Assembly (NCBI GenBank): GCA_028386065.3 | Contig: JAKUCV010000190.1 | Span: forward strand, 168,957-232,956 | Direction of reading: 5' to 3' | DNA from: Turnera subulata | Taxonomy: Eukaryota; Streptophyta; Magnoliopsida; Malpighiales; Passifloraceae | DNA: 64,000 nt | Shown: positions 20,704 to 31,980 of the stretch, in pieces | Layout of the letters: each line of letters opens with the position of its first letter | Position numbering within the stretch: the first letter of the stretch is position 1 | Notes under the pieces: model-generated | Database searches by the model: none | The model's input: only the letters and a program-made list of their open reading frames with translations | What the model was told of the DNA's origin: nothing | Program-made: the position numbers and the translations under genes

Positions 20704-21940
20704 CCCCCTTTTTGATGATGACAAACATATATGAAAAAAACAAGTATGTGAGAGTTTAAAATGATTAAAGATTTAAGATCCTCCTCAATCTATGAATCTC
20801 CCTCTTAATCTATGCTCCCCCTATCTTAAAGCTTTTTCCTGAATAAGTATAAATCATTCGAGGAACAGAGATAAGTTAGAGCAATAATCACAACTAAATG
20901 ATATCAATAGCAAGAATCAACCATAATGTAAGCACAAGTTGATATCGATAAGCATTCAATCATTGTGTGTTTTTCACACACTCTAACTTTTCTCCCCCTT
21001 TTGGCATCACCAAAAATATGCACAAGAGAAGAAAAGATCATAATCCTGCAGAAAGATTAACCAATAAACTGCAACAAGGTAGTACAAATAACATTGATAT
21101 AAAACATAAGCACTTCAGTAGATAACCAAGCTATCTTTGAAGTATCACTCATTTTTCCCATATTAACGACTAATTAATGGGAATATGACACTTACTTTGA
21201 ATGAATGAAATTTTAAATTAGTAACTGCAGGTTAGTGGGAATAAGTAGGGAAAGTGGGTTAAGTGTAATAACTAGAGGTTTAGAATCTGGGTAATGGAAG
21301 AGAGAAAAACCTGGTGGATAATAATGAGTTGCCATGCTTGGGGCTTTTTTTCTGACAAGCCGCTCTAGGTTCCACCTTTCTAGGATCCATGTCCTCCAAC
21401 TTTTCTCTTCATCTCCCCACGTTTTCTTCAACCTATATTTCTTCTTCCTTTTGCTCAGCTTTTCACACTTTCCCATAAAACTTTAACAGCTAGTTTCCTT
21501 CCAACCGAGTCCACACTCTTTCTTCAAACCAAATTTTTGTTTTTTTTTTTTCAGAAACCATAGCACTTGCTTATTTTCACCCAACAATTTCTATCACTCC
21601 TATGCACTTTCCTTTTTCCTAACTCTTTTAGCATGCTCGATTGATGGTCATTAAATCCCTCTTGCAAAGTTGCATCCTTTCACCGAAATCACATCCTTCC
21701 ATCTCAAGACATCTTTCTTTTCCAGAAATCATGGACCATGCCTAGTTTGCACGCAACGAAATCTTCCAGTCCCTTCTTCACCGCTTTTTCTTTTTTTCTT
21801 TGGAATGCTTTATTGATGATCATATGAGTACTTTTCTTTGACTTATCATCTCAACCCAAAATTATGCCTAGTGATGTGTGAATGTGATGCATGCTGCAGC
21901 AAAAAATTAAGGAAAAACACCACCTGGTGCATTAATCAAT
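20704..21940 (-). other. 3' untranslated interior of the SIRE-like Copia element
   Basis: This spacer between RNase H and the LTR holds two purine tracts on the minus strand, both reading CAAAAAGGGGGAGA, at about 20719 and 21005, with words like TTTGTCATCATC and TTTTTGGTGATGCC beside them. Two such tracts and a long 3' spacer are typical of the SIRE/Maximus lineage of Copia elements. No env-like frame survives; the 87-codon frame at 21213-21476 has no motif. Confidence 0.6.
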
Positions 21941-22373
21941 TTGAGGAGAATCGCACATGCCAAGTTTCAACCAAATCTTGTTGAACCAGTCCTCCTTCAA
22001 AGGCTTTGTAAATATATCTGCCAATTGACTCTTGGTCTTGACAAAATCAAGCATTATATTCTTCTTAAGCACATAATCTCAAATAAAGTGATGCCAAATT
22101 TCAATGTGTTTAGTTCTTCTATGTTGAACCGAATTCTCAGTGGGGTTAATGGCACTTGAACTATCACAGAAAATTGGCACACTATTAAAGGTTAAATTAA
22201 AATCAAGCAATGTTTGTTTCATCCAAAGGATTTGTGCACAACAAGAACCAGCAGCCACATATTCGGCTTCAGTGGTGGATGTTGACACAAAATTTTGTTT
22301 CTTACTTGCCCATGAAACAAGAGCTTGACCAAGGAATTGATATGTACCACTGGTGCTTTTTCGATCAAGAATG
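21941..22373 (-). pseudogene. Copia RNase H, C-terminal end of pol, truncated
   Basis: On the minus strand: KSTSGTYQFLGQALVSWASK, then STTEAEYVAAGSCCAQILW, then TKHIEIWHHFI and a stop, followed in frame by DYVLKK and DFVKTKSQLADIFTKPL. These are the conserved RNase H and terminal pol motifs of Ty1/Copia elements (the E of TEAEY and the D of CDSSSA are active-site residues). A stop replaces the residue after HHFI. The 5' part is cut off at 22373 by Copia element B. Confidence 0.85.
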
Positions 22374-23496
22374 TGTAAGTATCCGGTTCATGCAATTGAC
22401 AATCAAAAGCACAAATACAACATGTATGCGCAGCGGAAATACCGGATACACATGGAGGATCCATGTGAAGGGAGCTAAACCGAATAACAATTGTTACATA
22501 CCTTGTTCGGTTGAGGTCTTTCACCCAACTGTAGAACCGAATCAGCTAGAGCCAGACAAAGGCCTCGCCCCTCTACGGTATCCACACGAACCGTTGTAAC
22601 CGGTTGAAGAACGTCTCACGACTTCAACCCGAGCTCTCCCGAACTGGTGTGCTAGCAACAGGTTTCCGGGAGCTTTTATTTTAGGTGTTTAGTATTCTTC
22701 CTTCTTTCACAAAGAAGAAGAAGCTAGTGTGTATGTGTTTTTACTCTGAAAAACTCAAACAAGCAAGAGAAGAGCAAGAGAGTGATCTGATCACAAAGGT
22801 ACTCTACCTTTTTCTTTTCATAATGCATAAGTGATAAGGCTAATGGCCAACACTAGGCCCCAAAGACCATGACCCTCATTATCTTGTCTCCACTAATGCA
22901 TAATCAGATAACACACCACCACACCACTAACTCTGGTCAATAATTCAGATCATTATTGTACCAAAACGACCCTGATCCAACCACGGTCCAACCGCGGTCC
23001 AACCATGGTCCAACCACGGTTCAACCACTTGCTCGAATCAACGGTTGTATGTGTGTGACCCTGTAGGCACTTGTACGTTCGGCAATAATCGTAAAATCTC
23101 ATTTCACAATTATAAGCAAAGAGCGGCGTCTAGCAACACATCATTGCCACCCGAACGACAAGATCAATACTGATTCCACGTGCCTCGGAACATGTCAACG
23201 TCCCTTCGTCCCATTATCAAGATTAAACACGAGACATGGAATATGTCAATCTCGCATATGTTTAATCTCGGTTTCTTGATCCTCGAGTTAACCGGTAAAA
23301 ACGGATACCAATGATATCATATATCATTATCCGAGCATGGCCATGCATTTACGGTTCAACTCTATCAAGAAACACTCCGATAATATACCCGTTATATGGG
23401 TTGGACGAATCCCCTCTGGATCATACAAAACCCACTACACACTCATCATATGCCCAATGATTACCCTTACGTCTATCCAGTTACGGATGACCAGGA
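22374..23496 (-). repeat. 3' LTR of Copia element B, cut by the gap
   Basis: Matches 28830-29936 of the right LTR from TGTAAGTATCCGG onward, with small indels (an extra TTCGGCAATAATCGTAAAAT-type insert near 23078). It runs into the N stretch, so about 390 bp are missing. An 11-bp minisatellite CGGTCCAACCA occurs at about 22980-23030. Confidence 0.85.
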
Positions 23497-24461
23497 NNNN
23501 NNNNNNNNNNNNNNNNNNNNNNNNNNNNNNNNNNNNNNNNNNNNNNNNNNNNNNNNNNNNNNNNNNNNNNNNNNNNNNNNNNNNNNNNNNNNNNNNNNNN
23601 NNNNNNNNNNNNNNNNNNNNNNNNNNNNNNNNNNNNNNNNNNNNNNNNNNNNNNNNNNNNNNNNNNNNNNNNNNNNNNNNNNNNNNNNNNNNNNNNNNNN
23701 NNNNNNNNNNNNNNNNNNNNNNNNNNNNNNNNNNNNNNNNNNNNNNNNNNNNNNNNNNNNNNNNNNNNNNNNNNNNNNNNNNNNNNNNNNNNNNNNNNNN
23801 NNNNNNNNNNNNNNNNNNNNNNNNNNNNNNNNNNNNNNNNNNNNNNNNNNNNNNNNNNNNNNNNNNNNNNNNNNNNNNNNNNNNNNNNNNNNNNNNNNNN
23901 NNNNNNNNNNNNNNNNNNNNNNNNNNNNNNNNNNNNNNNNNNNNNNNNNNNNNNNNNNNNNNNNNNNNNNNNNNNNNNNNNNNNNNNNNNNNNNNNNNNN
24001 NNNNNNNNNNNNNNNNNNNNNNNNNNNNNNNNNNNNNNNNNNNNNNNNNNNNNNNNNNNNNNNNNNNNNNNNNNNNNNNNNNNNNNNNNNNNNNNNNNNN
24101 NNNNNNNNNNNNNNNNNNNNNNNNNNNNNNNNNNNNNNNNNNNNNNNNNNNNNNNNNNNNNNNNNNNNNNNNNNNNNNNNNNNNNNNNNNNNNNNNNNNN
24201 NNNNNNNNNNNNNNNNNNNNNNNNNNNNNNNNNNNNNNNNNNNNNNNNNNNNNNNNNNNNNNNNNNNNNNNNNNNNNNNNNNNNNNNNNNNNNNNNNNNN
24301 NNNNNNNNNNNNNNNNNNNNNNNNNNNNNNNNNNNNNNNNNNNNNNNNNNNNNNNNNNNNNNNNNNNNNNNNNNNNNNNNNNNNNNNNNNNNNNNNNNNN
24401 NNNNNNNNNNNNNNNNNNNNNNNNNNNNNNNNNNNNNNNNNNNNNNNNNNNNNNNNNNNNN
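23497..24461. other. Assembly gap (965 N)
   Basis: Unknown bases. From the flanks it should hold the rest of the 3' LTR, RNase H and the second half of the reverse transcriptase of Copia element B. That normally needs more than 965 bp, so the gap size may be nominal or the region deleted. Confidence 0.95.
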
Positions 24462-24868
24462 TCTTTGATTACATCATTAAAACGAAGATTCCAACTCCTA
24501 GAAGCTTGCTTCAATCCATAAATGGATCTCTGCAACTTGCATACCATATTGGCATTCTCTGGATTGACAAAACCTTCAGGCTGTGTCATGTACACATCCT
24601 CTAAAAGATTCCCGTTAAGGAAGGCGGTTTTGACATCCATTTGCCATATCTCATAATCATCGTATGCCGCTATAGCCAACAGAATCCGGATGGATTTAAC
24701 CATGGCAACCGGTGAGAAAGTTTCATCATAGTCAATACCATGAACTTGCTTGAAACCTTTCGCAACCAATCGCCCTTTATAGGTAATCACATTACCATCC
24801 ATGTCGGTCTTTCTCTTAAAGACCCATTTGCACCCAATGGGTTTTACCCCTTCGGGTGGATTAACCAA
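24462..24868 (-). pseudogene. Copia element B reverse transcriptase, N-terminal part
   Basis: The minus-strand frame from 24868 reads VNPPEGVKPIGCKWVFKRK, VAKGFKQVHGIDYDETFSPV, IWQMDVKTAFLNG and YMTQPEGF, the canonical block order of Copia reverse transcriptase (the D of QMDVKTAFL is the first catalytic Asp). It continues to SIYGLKQASRSWN and then enters the gap, so the YVDD box is unseen. A stop separates it from the integrase frame at about 24874. Confidence 0.85.
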
Positions 24869-24871
24869 GGT

Positions 24872-25834
24872 CTATACCTTATTTTTGTACATGGATTCCA
24901 TTTCCGAATTCATGGCCTCTAGCCACTGCTCAGAGTCCGGACCCGTAATGGCCTGCTGATAGGAAGTGGGCTCATCCTCATCTATGAGCATCACGTCTCC
25001 AACATGAGTCATGAGAAATCCATATCTCTCAGGCTCATACCGAGTCCTATCCGACCTATGCGGTCCATGTGTTACAGGCACAGGAATCTCATCCACAACT
25101 TCTTGTGGTTCCTCCCCTTGTTCCATCTCAGCCTCTATCTCTCGAACTTCTTCGAGTTCTACTTTCCTCCTACTGATTCTTCTAGAAATAAATTCTCTTT
25201 CTAGAAAAATAGCAGTCCGAGCCACAAACACTTTGTGCTCTAAAGGATTATAGAAATAATACCCTTTCGTTTCCTTAGGGTATCCTACAAAGAGGCACTT
25301 GTCGGATTTAGGGCCGAGTTTATCCGAAGCTTCACGTCTTACGTAAGCCTCACAACCCCAAATTCTCATAAAAGAAAAATTAGGACGCTTCCCAGTCCAT
25401 ATCTCATATGGTGTCTTTTCGACGGATTTAGATGGAACACGGTTTAGTGTAAAAGCTGCACTCAATAATGCATGTCCCCAAAACAAAGGAGGAAGGTCAG
25501 CTTGACTCATCATCGAACGAACCATGTCCAACAAGGTTCTATTCCTCCTTTCGGATACACCATTCCATTGAGGCGTACCCGGCAGAGTGAGCTGTGATAC
25601 TATACCACACTCTTTTAGATGATCAAGGAATTCTCGGTCTAAGTATTCACCTCCTCGATCTGATCGAAGCATCTTAATACTTTTACCGAGTTGATTTTGT
25701 ACTTCATTCTTGAATTCTTTGAACTTTTCAAAGGATTCTGACTTGTGTCTCATTAGATACACATAGCCATATCTACTGAAATCGTCAGTAAATGTATTGA
25801 AGTATGAAAAACCACCTCTAGCCAGTTTGGACAT
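24872..25834 (-). pseudogene. Copia element B integrase core and C-terminal region
   Basis: The minus-strand frame starts in the integrase catalytic core. The DDE residues are visible in FTDDFSRYGYVYL, LRSDRGGEY and NGVSERRNRTLLDM. It goes on through the Copia GKRP motif (TGKRPNFSFMRIWGCEAYV) to an acidic linker and SEQWLEAMNSEMESMYKNKV, where a stop cuts the link to reverse transcriptase. The methionine at 25834 is not a true start: the upstream frame is offset by one base near 25875. Confidence 0.85.
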
Positions 25835-25863
25835 AGGTCCGCATACATCACTATGTATAAGAC

Positions 25864-26523
25864 CTAATAAGTCTGATGCTCCTCACCCTTACCGGTAAAA
25901 GGAGCCTTCGTCATTTTGCCTAACAAACACGACTCACACGTCTCAAATGATTCATAATCAAATGAGTCTAAAAGTCCATCTTTATGGAGTTTGGATATAC
26001 GAGTCTCGTTTATATGGCCTAAACGACAATGCCAAAGGTATTTTTCATTAGAATCATTCGTTCTAACCTTCTTCGTGTTAACGTTATAAATTGCGGTTTC
26101 TAGGTTTAGAACATACAAACCATTGCTCAAATATGCACCACCATAATATACATCATTGAAATAAATAGAACAACAATTGTCCTTTATTATAAATGAAAAT
26201 CCTTTCTTGTCAAGACAAGATACAGAAATCAGATTCCTGCTAATGGTTGGTACATAATAGCAATCGTCTAGTTCCAAAACTAAACCACTCGGTAAGGATA
26301 GATAGTAAGTTCCTACGGCTAATGCAACAACTCTTGCTCCATTTCCCACACGTAGGTCTATCTCACCCTTAGCCAATCTCTTACTCTTTCTTAGTTCATG
26401 CACATTTACACAAATGTGAGAACCACATCTGGTATCTAATACCCATGATGCAGAGATAGAGATATTCGCTTCTATAACAAACATACCTGAAGTGGAAGTC
26501 TCACTTCCCTTCTTCTTCTTCAA
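25864..26523 (-). pseudogene. Copia element B protease and integrase zinc finger
   Basis: The minus-strand frame holds the protease region, with WVLDTRCGSHIC in place of the usual DTG/DSG active site (Gly to Arg), which should kill the aspartic protease. The GAG-pre-integrase zinc finger follows (LWHCRLGH, then CESCLLGKM), complete as HX4H and CX2C. The frame ends at 25864 after EEHQTY through a one-base shift; the original frame resumes as SDLLGLIHSDVCG. Confidence 0.85.
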
Positions 26524-26553
26524 CTCTTGAAGATAAACCAGGCAGTTCCGTCT

Positions 26554-27327
26554 TCAATGGCCAGACTTCTTGCAATGGAAGCATTCGTCTTCCTTTGCAA
26601 TACCACCTTTAGGTTTCAGCATTTGTGAAGAAGATGCACCAAACTTTTTGGTGGATTTCTTCATCTTAGCTTTACCCTTTCCTTTGTCACCTCCAAGCAT
26701 CAATATGCTATTGGATTTACTTGCCTTCATTTGTTGCTCAGCTGTTCCCAACATGTTGAGCAACTCGGACAAGGACTTGTCAAGATGGTTCATATTGAAG
26801 TTCATGACAAATTGACCGTAGCTATCAGGCAACGATTGCAGTGCTAGGTCAACAGCTAATTCCTTCTGCAAAGGAAACCCTAGACCCTCAAGGCTTTCGA
26901 TGTATCTAATCATCTTAAGCACATGAGGTCTGACGGGAGATATTTCAGCCATTCTGCATTGGAACAATGCCTTAGAGGTCTCGTACCTCTCATGCCTTGC
27001 TTGCTCCTCAAAGAGCATCTTAAGGTGTTCGATCATATCGAACGCCCCCATGTTCTCATGTTGCTTCTGAAGCTCAGAGTCCATGGTGACCAGCATTAGG
27101 CAAGCAATGTCCAATGCATCATCTAGATGCTTCTTGTAAGCATCCCTTTCTGCCCTTGGTGCACTAGGCGCCGGTTCACTCGGAACGGGCCCTTCGAGGA
27201 CATACAATTTCTTTTCTTGTTTGAGGACAATCCTCAAGTTACGATACCATTTCAGGAAGTTATTCCCGTTTAACTTTTCCTTCTCAAGGACCGATCGCAG
27301 TGACAATGTGCTAGTGTTTTGTGCCAT
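26554..27327 (-). pseudogene. Copia element B gag, stop in zinc knuckle
   Basis: The minus-strand frame from the start at 27327 (MAQNTSTLSLRSVLEKEKL) shows the Copia gag signature NGNNFLKWYRNLRIVL and a UBN2-like middle (MFNMN/LDKSLSELLNML). A basic stretch follows, and then the CX2CX4H part of a zinc knuckle, CFHCKKSGH. The next codon is TGA where a Trp codon is usual. The knuckle's last Cys follows in frame after the stop. Gag of about 258 residues is otherwise intact. Confidence 0.85.
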
Positions 27328-28829
27328 GGATACTCTACAACAATGATCAACTCACACAAATAAGAGTCATGCATACAAATACATTTAACAAGGAATTCTA
27401 TTAAATGTGCTCCTACTACATAAATCAAGACAATTATATAAGTAGGCCAAGATCCATATTTCACTACAACATATGTCAGCTTTGGCTGATCGCATATATC
27501 AATAGTTATTTAGGTAGACAACTCTTGTCAATTACATCTCATGTAACTCTTGGATAGTTGAGTGAACAACACTTTGTTCAAGTCTATCTCATAGACTTAG
27601 CTCAACTCCTTGCCTCTAAGTCCTTAATCCTATTAAGATGACCTAGTTAAGTTCAACACCACAATAAGCAGTTCCGATATTACAATTATCGCGTCGCACC
27701 TTGCTAAGATAAACAAAGGCACCTTGCTTTGGCAAAACCTACCATTTGTTGATCGAAGCAATGATGAGTGCTTACCATGGAAGGCAACTAAGAACTTAAT
27801 ATTTTCATCAACATATAATTCCTACACATCACATGCTTGTTCTTGATAAATCATACATTGATGTCATGTAAGTTTGAAAAACAAAATACATGATAACATC
27901 GATGTTACCATTTGGAACATCGATGTTGTGACAATCAAATTGTCCCAACTCTTTGGCAGTAGCTCAATAACATCGATGTTGGACATTACAACATCGATGT
28001 TGTGAGAACTCGAGCTCCAAACAATTTTGGCAGTAGCTCCATAACATCGATGTTGAACATTTCAACATCGATGTTGTGAGTAACTTGAACTCCAAACCTT
28101 TTGGCAGTAGCTCAATAACATCGATGTTGAACTTTCAAACATCGATGTTGTTGAGATTCTGAAAAGTTCAAGTTTTGGCAGTAGCATTTTAACATCGATG
28201 TTTAACATTTAAACATCGATGTTTGGGTTCTGGAACTCAAGAACATCGATGTTGGACATTACAACATCGATGTTGTTGGAGCTCTGGAACTCAAAACAAT
28301 TTGGCCGAGCTCAAATAACATCGATGTTTAACATTTAAACATCGATGTTTTGAGAGTTCTGCCAAGGCCTCTTCATGTCAACATCGATGTTGATAACTCA
28401 ACATCGATGTTATTTTGATTCGGCCAAAACCAGCCTACTTAGAACATCGATGTTGTCCACACAACATCGATGTTAATTCGGCTCGGCAAAGGCTAATCAA
28501 CACATGAACATCGATGTTAGTCCTACCAACATCGCTGTTCTGGGCCTGCGGAACTTGAACTAGAATCGTTCTAAACACAAACCGACACTCGGTTTCTCCT
28601 AGTCGAACTCTTTCAACTTACTGCCAAAAACTCCTTGATTGATATCACATACCAATCAAGTTCTCTTTGTCAAAACTCTTTTGACAAACACCAACATCAA
28701 TACATATATCACATATACATAATTGAAAACAACATATCACATATGCCTAGCATGTTCAAGCTATATCACATATAACATATGAACACACAAAAATTCGGTT
28801 TAGGACTTCACAAGAAGCTCCGCTACCAC
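27328..28829 (-). other. 5' leader of Copia element B
   Basis: A 1.5-kb untranslated stretch between LTR and gag, long for a Copia element. It contains the palindrome array at 27895-28539 and no open frame. On the minus strand GTGGTAGCGGAGCTTC follows the LTR end (28829-28814); its core TGGTAGCGGAGC is a primer-binding site like those of the two LTR elements A and B2. Confidence 0.7.
27895..28539. repeat. Array of ten paired AACATCGATGTT palindromes
   Basis: Nineteen exact copies and one variant (AACATCGCTGTT, 28528) of the perfect 12-bp palindrome start at 27895/27916, 27969/27990, 28043/28064, 28117/28138, 28191/28212, 28242/28263, 28317/28338, 28380/28400, 28443/28463 and 28507/28528. Within a pair the distance is always 20 or 21 bp. 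Pairs repeat every 74 bp at first, then every 51-75 bp. Spacers diverge far more than the palindromes. In RNA each pair could form a 12-bp stem with an 8-9-nt loop. Confidence 0.95.
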
Positions 28830-30328
28830 TGTAAGTATCCGGTTCATGCAATTGACAATCAAAAGCACAAAAATACAACATGTATGCACAACGGAATTAC
28901 CGGATACACATGGAGGATCCATGTGAAGGGAGCTAAACCGAATAACAATTTTTCATACCTGTAACGGTTGAGGTCTTTCACCCAACTGTAGAACCGAATC
29001 AGCTAGAGCCAGACAAAAGCCTCGCCCCTCTACGGTATCCATACGAACCGCTGTAACCGGTTGAAGAACGTCTCACGACTTCAACCCGAGCTCTCCCGAA
29101 CTGTTGTGCTAGCAACAGGTTTCCGGGAGCTTTTGTGTGTGGTGTTTTTCTCTCAATTTTCAGACCACTCAAGAACTCCTCTCAAGCTCTGAAAATTCTC
29201 TCAAGAACAAGTGTGTGTGAGGAAGAAGATGAGCAATAGTAATCTGATCACTCAACCCTCAAAGGCATAATGCATTAGTGGAGTTAATGGCCAACATAGT
29301 GGTCCACTAAGCAACATGATTATGTCTCCACATAATCATGTTTCCCACTAAGCATTATCAACACAACTCAGCATGTTTTGGTTCAAAAATCTGGCATTTA
29401 GTGAACCAAACCAGCCCAAAAACGATCCTGGTCCAACCACGGTCCAACCGCGGTCCAACCACACCTTGGTTCAACCATGGTCCAACCACTGTTCAACCAC
29501 CTGCTCGAATCAATGACTGTATGTGTGTGACCCTGTAGGCACTTGTACGTTTATAAGCAAAGAGCGGCGTCTAGCAACACATCATTGCCACCCGAACGAC
29601 AAGATCAATACTGATTCCACGTGCCTCGGAACATGTCATCGTCCCTTCGTCCCATTATCAAGATTAAACACGAGACATGGAATATGTCAATCTCGCATAT
29701 GTTTAATCTCGGTTTCTTGATCCTCGAGTTAACCGCTAAAACGGATACCAATGATATCATATATCATTATCCGAGCATGGCCATGCATTTATGGTTCAAC
29801 TCTATCAAGAAACACTCCGATAATATACCCGTTATATGGGTTGGACGAATCCCCTCTGGATCATACAAAACCCACTACACACTCATCATACACCCAATAA
29901 TTACCCTTACGTCTATCCAGTTACGGATGACCAGGAATAATATCAAAGCATATGACTCACATGTTGGGAACCTTGATGATCACAGGTCTAAGGACAATAC
30001 ATTATAAGAACCGCTATAGACAAAACATATAACGTTCCATGTAGCGTTCTTATGTGGATCGGTCCAGTCCACAAGTTCTCCAACTTGTACCCGTATGTTG
30101 AATTCATATCACATATAAACTCTCAACACACGCTAGTCTTAATTTATTATTACAACCCTTCCATAATAATAATCGACTAGGGACAATTTAAGAATATGAA
30201 ATATTCTAGGGTTATAAGTATGTGCAAGCGTTTATCTCATAAACGATACTTATTGGAATAACCTTAATGTGTATACATGACTCAAAATATACATCCATTG
30301 ATTGGCTTTTGGGCATATTACACTAACA
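28830..30328 (-). repeat. 5' LTR of Copia element B, 1499 bp
   Basis: Window orientation: TGTAAGTATCCGG to CACTAACA; TG...CA ends in both directions. It shares nearly all of 22374-23496. It includes a GGTCCAACCACGG minisatellite (about 29425-29500). Confidence 0.85.
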
Positions 30329-30697
30329 ATTTCGACTACTGCGCTGCCGGTTTCGACTCATATGTGGTTTCATGTTATCATGTACGTCCTGTTTCCAAAT
30401 GTATAACGATCAAACAATTCCCTGAATTTGAGAAGATTTTAAAACTTTATTCTATTGAGGTTGTGTTTTCCCGGCCAGGCAACACTGTGGCTTTAGGCAA
30501 TCCATACAGAGGTTTCCCTTCAGCATATTGATTCTTTGCCGGGGAGATGCACGAGGTCAACAACATGCGTTGATAAAATCTGATTGTATTTGTCTCCGGT
30601 GATTTAACTTTGCTAGTAGGAAGCGGTTAGTCACCTGTTGGTGGCAGCGCTTGTAGTATATTGCAATCAATAAAGCTGTCGTTCATATCAAAAAAAA
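30329..30697 (+). other. 3'-end-like segment with poly(A), identity unknown
   Basis: From the right edge of Copia element B the plus strand has an open frame to 30531 (VVSCYHVRPVSKCITIKQFP, EFEKILKLYSIEVVF) that I do not recognise. A UTR-like stretch follows, with CAATAAAG at 30666-30673 and a run of A at 30690-30698. It looks like the 3' end of a retroposed transcript or LINE. A similar phrase (TATTGCAATCGATAAAGCTG) recurs at 31477, without a tail. Confidence 0.35.
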
Positions 30698-31689
30698 AGC
30701 GCGCGGTTGCCTCGCTTTGGACTTGTTTTCTAGGTGAAAGCAATGGTGCGGAATTGATCCTTTCAGCTCGCGCAAGTCACCACCGCTATGCTGTGTTGCG
30801 TTTGCTCTACCCTGGGAGAAATTCTGTTGCCATTCTGGTTCATCTTTAGTCGATGTTGTCCTGTATTTTTAGTACTCTTTTACTCGGTTTGTAAGCTTTA
30901 TTCGTACTTTAATGCTGCTTTGTCTCAGCTTATTCCAGCCCCTCAGGTGGCTATGGCATGTATCTAAATACTTTGTGCACAATCTAATGTTTCCGACCAA
31001 ATAAAAGTTCTTAGGAGCTTGTGGTTTTCTTTGCCAACCCATTATCTTTGATAAAGAAACTTGTATTTGAGCATTATATGATATATATTCAGATTAATGA
31101 CTTTATTCAACCTATGTTTTGCTGCTTCAAACCCCTTTTTTTGGCAAAATTTGTCTGAAACAACAAAACTTTCCCACAATTGAGCCCCATGCTATTAAAT
31201 GATATTGGAAAAAAGCTCCGAAAATCTTTTTGATACCTAAGAGACCCCAGCCATTGTCTACTAAACCAGCGGTTATTGGCCATTACATTAACAGAAGATG
31301 CATATGATGTGTCTCAAGTAACGACCAGAACCCAAGTAACGAACTGCAGAACCATAATACATGTCGGGATCCATGTAGACTGTAACAAGAAATGGGTGTC
31401 TAAACTTCTTTTACCACCACTACAAAATTCCCACAACACCAATGCCCTAGCAAGAAAATGCAAGCACTATTGACATATTGCAATCGATAAAGCTGTCGGT
31501 AGCAGGATAACCAGGCATAGATGGCCCAAAAAAAACCAACCTTAGGATAATCAAAAAAACCTTTCTTAATAGGATGATCAGGCATAGATGGCCCACCCCG
31601 TTTTATCAAAAAGGAAAATTATCAAAAAAAAATAGATGGTCCACCTCCACCCCAAACCCAACGGGTAAAATGAACACTTATATTGCCTA
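30698..31689. other. Unassigned repeat-derived DNA
   Basis: No gene seen. A local duplication of AGGCATAGATGGCCCA at about 31514 and 31582 is present. Confidence 0.3.
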
Positions 31690-31980
31690 ACTCCATATCA
31701 ATCAAGCAACAATCATTGACTTCCCAATCATACTGCCCCCTGCTCCACAAATTGTTAGCTACAGCTATAGGAATTGCCTTAATTATAGCCTTTGCAATCG
31801 CTAACTCTTTCTTACAGGAAATCAGAAATAATCAAGGAAGCCTCTTTCAGCACGCCAAGGGGAGATCGTGGATCACACCAAAAGGAAATCTGCATCCCAT
31901 TGCCAATCTGAATCTACAGATTTTCTTTCAACAAACCAATTGGAGGATTATTGGTCGTGCCTACAATTCAACGCCATAAA
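31690..31980 (-). pseudogene. LINE ORF2 fragment, region after reverse transcriptase
   Basis: The minus strand reads QIGNGMQISFWCDPRSPLGV, then LKEASLIISDFL and a stop. The G-N/D-G..I.FW.D.W/R.P.G block is the conserved linker between reverse transcriptase and the zf-RVT domain of plant L1 LINEs. Only this block is convincing. Confidence 0.45.

Larger units (their letters stand above)
22374..30328 (-). mobile_element. Copia element B, complete structure but inactive, with assembly gap
   Basis: It reads right to left: 5' LTR (28830-30328), primer-binding site, a 1.5-kb leader with the palindrome array, gag, protease, integrase, reverse transcriptase, then an N gap (23497-24461) and the 3' LTR (22374 into the gap). 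LTR ends are TGTTAGTGTAATATGCCC and ACTTACA in element orientation. Coding damage: a stop in the gag zinc knuckle, an altered protease motif, a frameshift after the integrase zinc finger, and a stop between integrase and reverse transcriptase. The flanking pentamers differ (GAATG left, ATTTC right), so no target duplication is visible. Confidence 0.85.

Noticed and set aside
27895..28539. CRISPR array
   Set aside because: Palindromic repeats with short, irregular spacers in a plant retrotransposon leader; repeat unit only 12 bp and paired; no cas genes.
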